Positions 61,586-64,000 of a stretch of 64,000 nucleotides of DNA are shown here, piece after piece (positions within the stretch are counted from its first letter, which is position 1; each line of letters begins with the position of its first letter). The stretch spans positions 124,001-188,000 of the forward strand of contig PGZO01000002.1 of assembly GCA_002841375.1 (NCBI GenBank). The letters are read 5' to 3'. Below the pieces are notes generated by a model that was not told the DNA's origin, did not search any database, and worked only from the letters and a program-made list of their open reading frames with translations. Source of the stretch: Firmicutes bacterium HGW-Firmicutes-7. GTDB taxonomy: Bacteria > Bacillota > Clostridia > Lachnospirales > Vallitaleaceae. Position numbers and translations under genes: made by a program.

Positions 61586-62950
61586 TTACTTTTGATTTAT
61601 GCTTGCAAATAGTGCGCTTGCTTTATCTAATGTTTCTTGATATTCTTCTAAACAATCAGATTCCCAAGTTACACCGCCACCAACACCAATATAAACTTGT
61701 CCATCTTTTTCAACAATTGTTCTAATGACTATATTCATATCTGCATTGCCATCAAACCCTAAATAGCCAATACACCCAGTATAAATACTTCTCTGCGTCG
61801 GCTCTAATTCCTCAATTATTTCCATCGACCTTATTTTTGGTGTTCCAGTAATTGACCCCCCAGGAAAACAAGCTTTTATACAATCTATCGCTGTATAGGA
61901 CTCGTCTAAACGACCTTTTATTGTCGCGGCCAAATGGTATACAGTAGCATAGGTTTCAAGCTCAAAAAGTCCTTCTACCTTTACAGTATGGGGCTTACAA
62001 ACCTTACTTAAATCATTTCTTTCTAAATCTACAATCATTAATAACTCTGACTTATCTTTTTCGCTAAGAATCAGCGCTTCTTTATTTCTTTCATCCTCTT
62101 CTACTGTTTTACCTCTAGGTCTTGTTCCTTTAATAGGTCTTGTTTCTACATGACCATTGGTTATTTTCAAAAACCTTTCGGGAGAAGAAGATAATATGTT
62201 AAATCCGTCTAATTGCATAAATGCACTAAACGGAGCCGGATTAATTGTTCGAAGTTTTTCATAAATAGAAAGTGGTGCTTGATCTATTTTAGTTGTAAAG
62301 GTATGCGTAAGATTCGTAATATAGACGTCACCACTTTTAATGAATTGCCTTACCTTTTCAACAGTTTCAATATAAGACTCTCTTGTGAATCTAGAATTAA
62401 AAACAACCTTTTTCGCTAAATCTTTTTCAATTGTACTATTACTAACTTTGTTTAAAATTTTATTTTTAATGTCAAGAACTGATTGTTCTTTGTCTTGTTG
62501 AATTCCTAAAGCGCTAACAAATACCTTTCGTTGTTTATGATCATATATAATAACTGTATCGTAGAAATTAAAATAACTGGTTGGTATATTGATTATTTCT
62601 TCAGACAAATTTGGTAGTCTTTCCATTTCTCTAACCAAATCATAAGAAAAATAGCCCATTCCTCCTCCGATAAACGGAAAATTCGTATTGTTTATAAATG
62701 AATACTTTTTTATTGTTTTATTTAATTCATCAAAAATATTACAAATATAAGGTTGGTCATTTATTACACAACTTCCCTCTTTATATTTCATTGTTAAGAA
62801 TGGATTAAATGCAATGAAGGAGTATTGACTTAAACGCTCATGCTCTAAACTACTATCAAAAAAAATCATTTCCTTTTCTTTACTAAATATAGAAAAAATC
62901 TCATATGCACTTCGTTTCGTATTTATTTCCACAATTAAAGGTTCAATCAC
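61586..62950 (-). CDS. pabB: Aminodeoxychorismate synthase component I
   Basis: The 454-residue chorismate-binding enzyme has VETRPIKGTRPRGKT with the PabB-typical Lys in PIKGT, ELLMIVDLERNDLSKVC, and FPGGSITGTPKIRSMEIIEE. It converts chorismate to aminodeoxychorismate using ammonia from PabA. The start overlaps the end of pabA by eight bases. Confidence 0.95.
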   Translation of the reverse strand: MIEPLIVEINTKRSAYEIFSIFSKEKEMIFFDSSLEHERLSQYSFIAFNPFLTMKYKEGSCVINDQPYICNIFDELNKTIKKYSFINNTNFPFIGGGMGYFSYDLVREMERLPNLSEEIINIPTSYFNFYDTVIIYDHKQRKVFVSALGIQQDKEQSVLDIKNKILNKVSNSTIEKDLAKKVVFNSRFTRESYIETVEKVRQFIKSGDVYITNLTHTFTTKIDQAPLSIYEKLRTINPAPFSAFMQLDGFNILSSSPERFLKITNGHVETRPIKGTRPRGKTVEEDERNKEALILSEKDKSELLMIVDLERNDLSKVCKPHTVKVEGLFELETYATVYHLAATIKGRLDESYTAIDCIKACFPGGSITGTPKIRSMEIIEELEPTQRSIYTGCIGYLGFDGNADMNIVIRTIVEKDGQVYIGVGGGVTWESDCLEEYQETLDKASALFASINQK

Positions 62951-63524
62951 TAGAAGTACGCTCCTTCTTACACATTTGAATATAATTATTAATCATCGTG
63001 TGACCATATTGTGTTAATTCAGCTTCTGGATGAAATTGCACCCCTTCAACATCATATTCTTTATGCCTTATACCCATAATAACACCATCTTTAGTTTCAC
63101 AACTCACCTCTAAGCAAGATGGCATTGTACGCTTATCTATGACTAATGAATGATACCTTGTTACTGAAATACCCTGTTCTAAATTAACGAATACGCCCTT
63201 TTCATCATGAAAAACCTCTGATATTTTACCATGTATAGGGCAATCACCAGCAATAATGCTTGCTCCAAAGACATGTCCAATTGCTTGATGTCCCAAACAA
63301 ATACCCAAAATAGGAATGATACCTTTAAATACTTTAATAACTTCTAAGGTTATTCCCGCTTCCATAGGTGTCTTGGGTCCTGGGGAAATAATAATGCCCT
63401 CTGGTTGTAACTGTTTGATAAAATCTATCGTAATCTCATCGTTTCTGTACACAATTATTTCTTGCTCTAACTCTATAAAATATCTAACTAAATTGTAAAC
63501 GAAAGAGTCATAATTATCAATCAT
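62943..63524 (-). CDS. pabA: Aminodeoxychorismate synthase amidotransferase component
   Basis: The 193-residue class I amidotransferase has IIISPGPKTP, the nucleophile loop LGICLGHQAIG and VQFHPEAEL. Note FHPEA where FHPES is usual. The ATG at 63524 is 17 bases from the ribosome box AGGAGG (63542-63547); an in-frame ATT at 63533 is at eight bases and gives the typical MxxMIDNYDSF start. It is the first gene of the pabA-pabB-pabC group. Confidence 0.93.
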   Translation of the reverse strand: MIDNYDSFVYNLVRYFIELEQEIIVYRNDEITIDFIKQLQPEGIIISPGPKTPMEAGITLEVIKVFKGIIPILGICLGHQAIGHVFGASIIAGDCPIHGKISEVFHDEKGVFVNLEQGISVTRYHSLVIDKRTMPSCLEVSCETKDGVIMGIRHKEYDVEGVQFHPEAELTQYGHTMINNYIQMCKKERTSSD

Positions 63525-63578
63525 TAAAAAAATGTGATCTACCTCCTCGTAAAAATATTGATTAAGCCTTTAATAGAG

Positions 63579-64000
63579 TTATTTGCTAAGTCCTTCATTA
63601 AATAGGTCATAGCCATTACTTCTTAGCTTACAAGCTGGACAATCGCCACATCCTTGACCTTTTATGCCATTATAACAAGTCAAGGTCTCGTCTCTAATGA
63701 TATCAAGTACACCAAGATTATATGCCATTTCCCATGTTTCTGCCTTATCAATCCACATAAGAGGTGTATGAATAACAAATTTATAATCCATTGAGAGCTC
63801 TAATGTCACATTTAATGATTTAATAAAAATATCTCTGCAATCTGGATAGCCACTGTAATCACTTTGAGAAACACCTGTTATAATATGGTGAATATCTCTT
63901 TGTTTAGCAAAGATGGCCCCAAATGTAATGAATAGTAGATTCCGCCCATCAACAAAAGTATTTGGCGTACCAACAACAGGTGCTATAGAGTCGACCTTCA
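63579..64000 (-). CDS. queC: QueC, 7-cyano-7-deazaguanine synthase (C-terminal part, cut by window edge)
   Basis: The minus-strand frame is open from the right edge to 63579: [40 protein letters not shown], then [20 protein letters not shown] with the four zinc Cys near the end. This matches the C-terminal two thirds of QueC, which makes preQ0 for queuosine. The N-terminal PP-loop lies outside the window. The gene is 54 bases upstream of pabA. Confidence 0.93.
   Translation of the reverse strand, partial: KVDSIAPVVGTPNTFVDGRNLLFITFGAIFAKQRDIHHIITGVSQSDYSGYPDCRDIFIKSLNVTLELSMDYKFVIHTPLMWIDKAETWEMAYNLGVLDIIRDETLTCYNGIKGQGCGDCPACKLRSNGYDLFNEGLSK

Noticed and set aside
1-64000. CRISPR arrays, tRNA and rRNA genes
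   Set aside because: No regularly spaced repeat array, no tRNA-like cloverleaf and no rRNA sequence was recognised on reading; the only tandem array is the 51-bp repeat at 848-955.

Overview
The window looks like a low-GC Firmicute of the class Clostridia. The DNA is AT-rich with strong AGGAGG-type ribosome binding sites, and the chromosomal part carries a folate/pABA cluster (pabA-pabB-pabC-HD-folP-folBK), a PspC protein, a stalk-domain protein and a hybrid cluster protein. The species cannot be named from sequence alone. Almost every gene is on the minus strand.

About 1-53.5 kb is a large integrative and conjugative element (ICE) whose left end lies outside the window. At the extreme left is the N-terminus of a large serine recombinase, the likely integrase. 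On the right, the ParA/ParB genes abut an L,D-transpeptidase (YkuD) gene that stops just before its catalytic Cys motif, so the right attachment site is probably at about 53.53-53.55 kb inside that gene. In between are a relaxase (40.96-42.05 kb) and MobC (46.0 kb), a VirD4 coupling protein encoded as two adjacent genes (31.75-33.78 kb), a small pilin-like gene split by an active-looking group II intron (28.67-31.73 kb), TrbL/VirB6-like and PrgI/VirB3-like proteins, VirB4 (11.9-13.7 kb), a C39-type cell-wall peptidase, SSB, a DUF3991/Toprim primase-like protein, a RadC protein and a Rep-like protein. A complete Tad (type IVc) pilus set with prepilin peptidase, CpaB, TadZ, TadA, TadB, TadC, two TadE-like pseudopilins and a 1548-residue surface protein (16.1-26.9 kb) sits between the PrgI-like gene and virB4. 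This suggests that a Tad-type fibre works with the type IV secretion channel in mating.

Cargo occurs in three blocks. Block 1 (1-8.5 kb) has a HepT/MntA toxin-antitoxin pair between imperfect direct repeats, an Xre-type repressor with operators buried in two divergent promoters, and a four-gene operon: N6-adenine methylase, double-GHKL/histidine kinase, receiver-domain protein, HNH nuclease. This operon is my best candidate for a little-described defence system in which two-component phosphorelay chemistry is joined to restriction-modification. Block 2 (34.4-37.9 kb) has a predicted PD-(D/E)XK protein, a membrane protein coupled to a 32-residue peptide, and a membrane-anchored nuclease-like protein. 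Block 3 (42.2-45.4 kb) has a DUF2971 protein, an S-layer-homology protein and a polytopic membrane protein, and is bracketed by an intact relaxase and a decayed relaxase copy.

An unexpected pattern is a shared acidic, tryptophan-containing C-terminal tail (DDWE[IL]E[LIV] and variants) on several unrelated ICE proteins (RadC, Toprim protein, two hypotheticals, and weaker forms on the relaxase, ParA and HepT). It could be a type IV secretion translocation signal.

From 54 to 64 kb the chromosome carries hcp, an LRAT-like protein, pspC, a stalk-domain protein, folBK, folP, an HD protein, pabC, pabB, pabA and the 3' part of queC.
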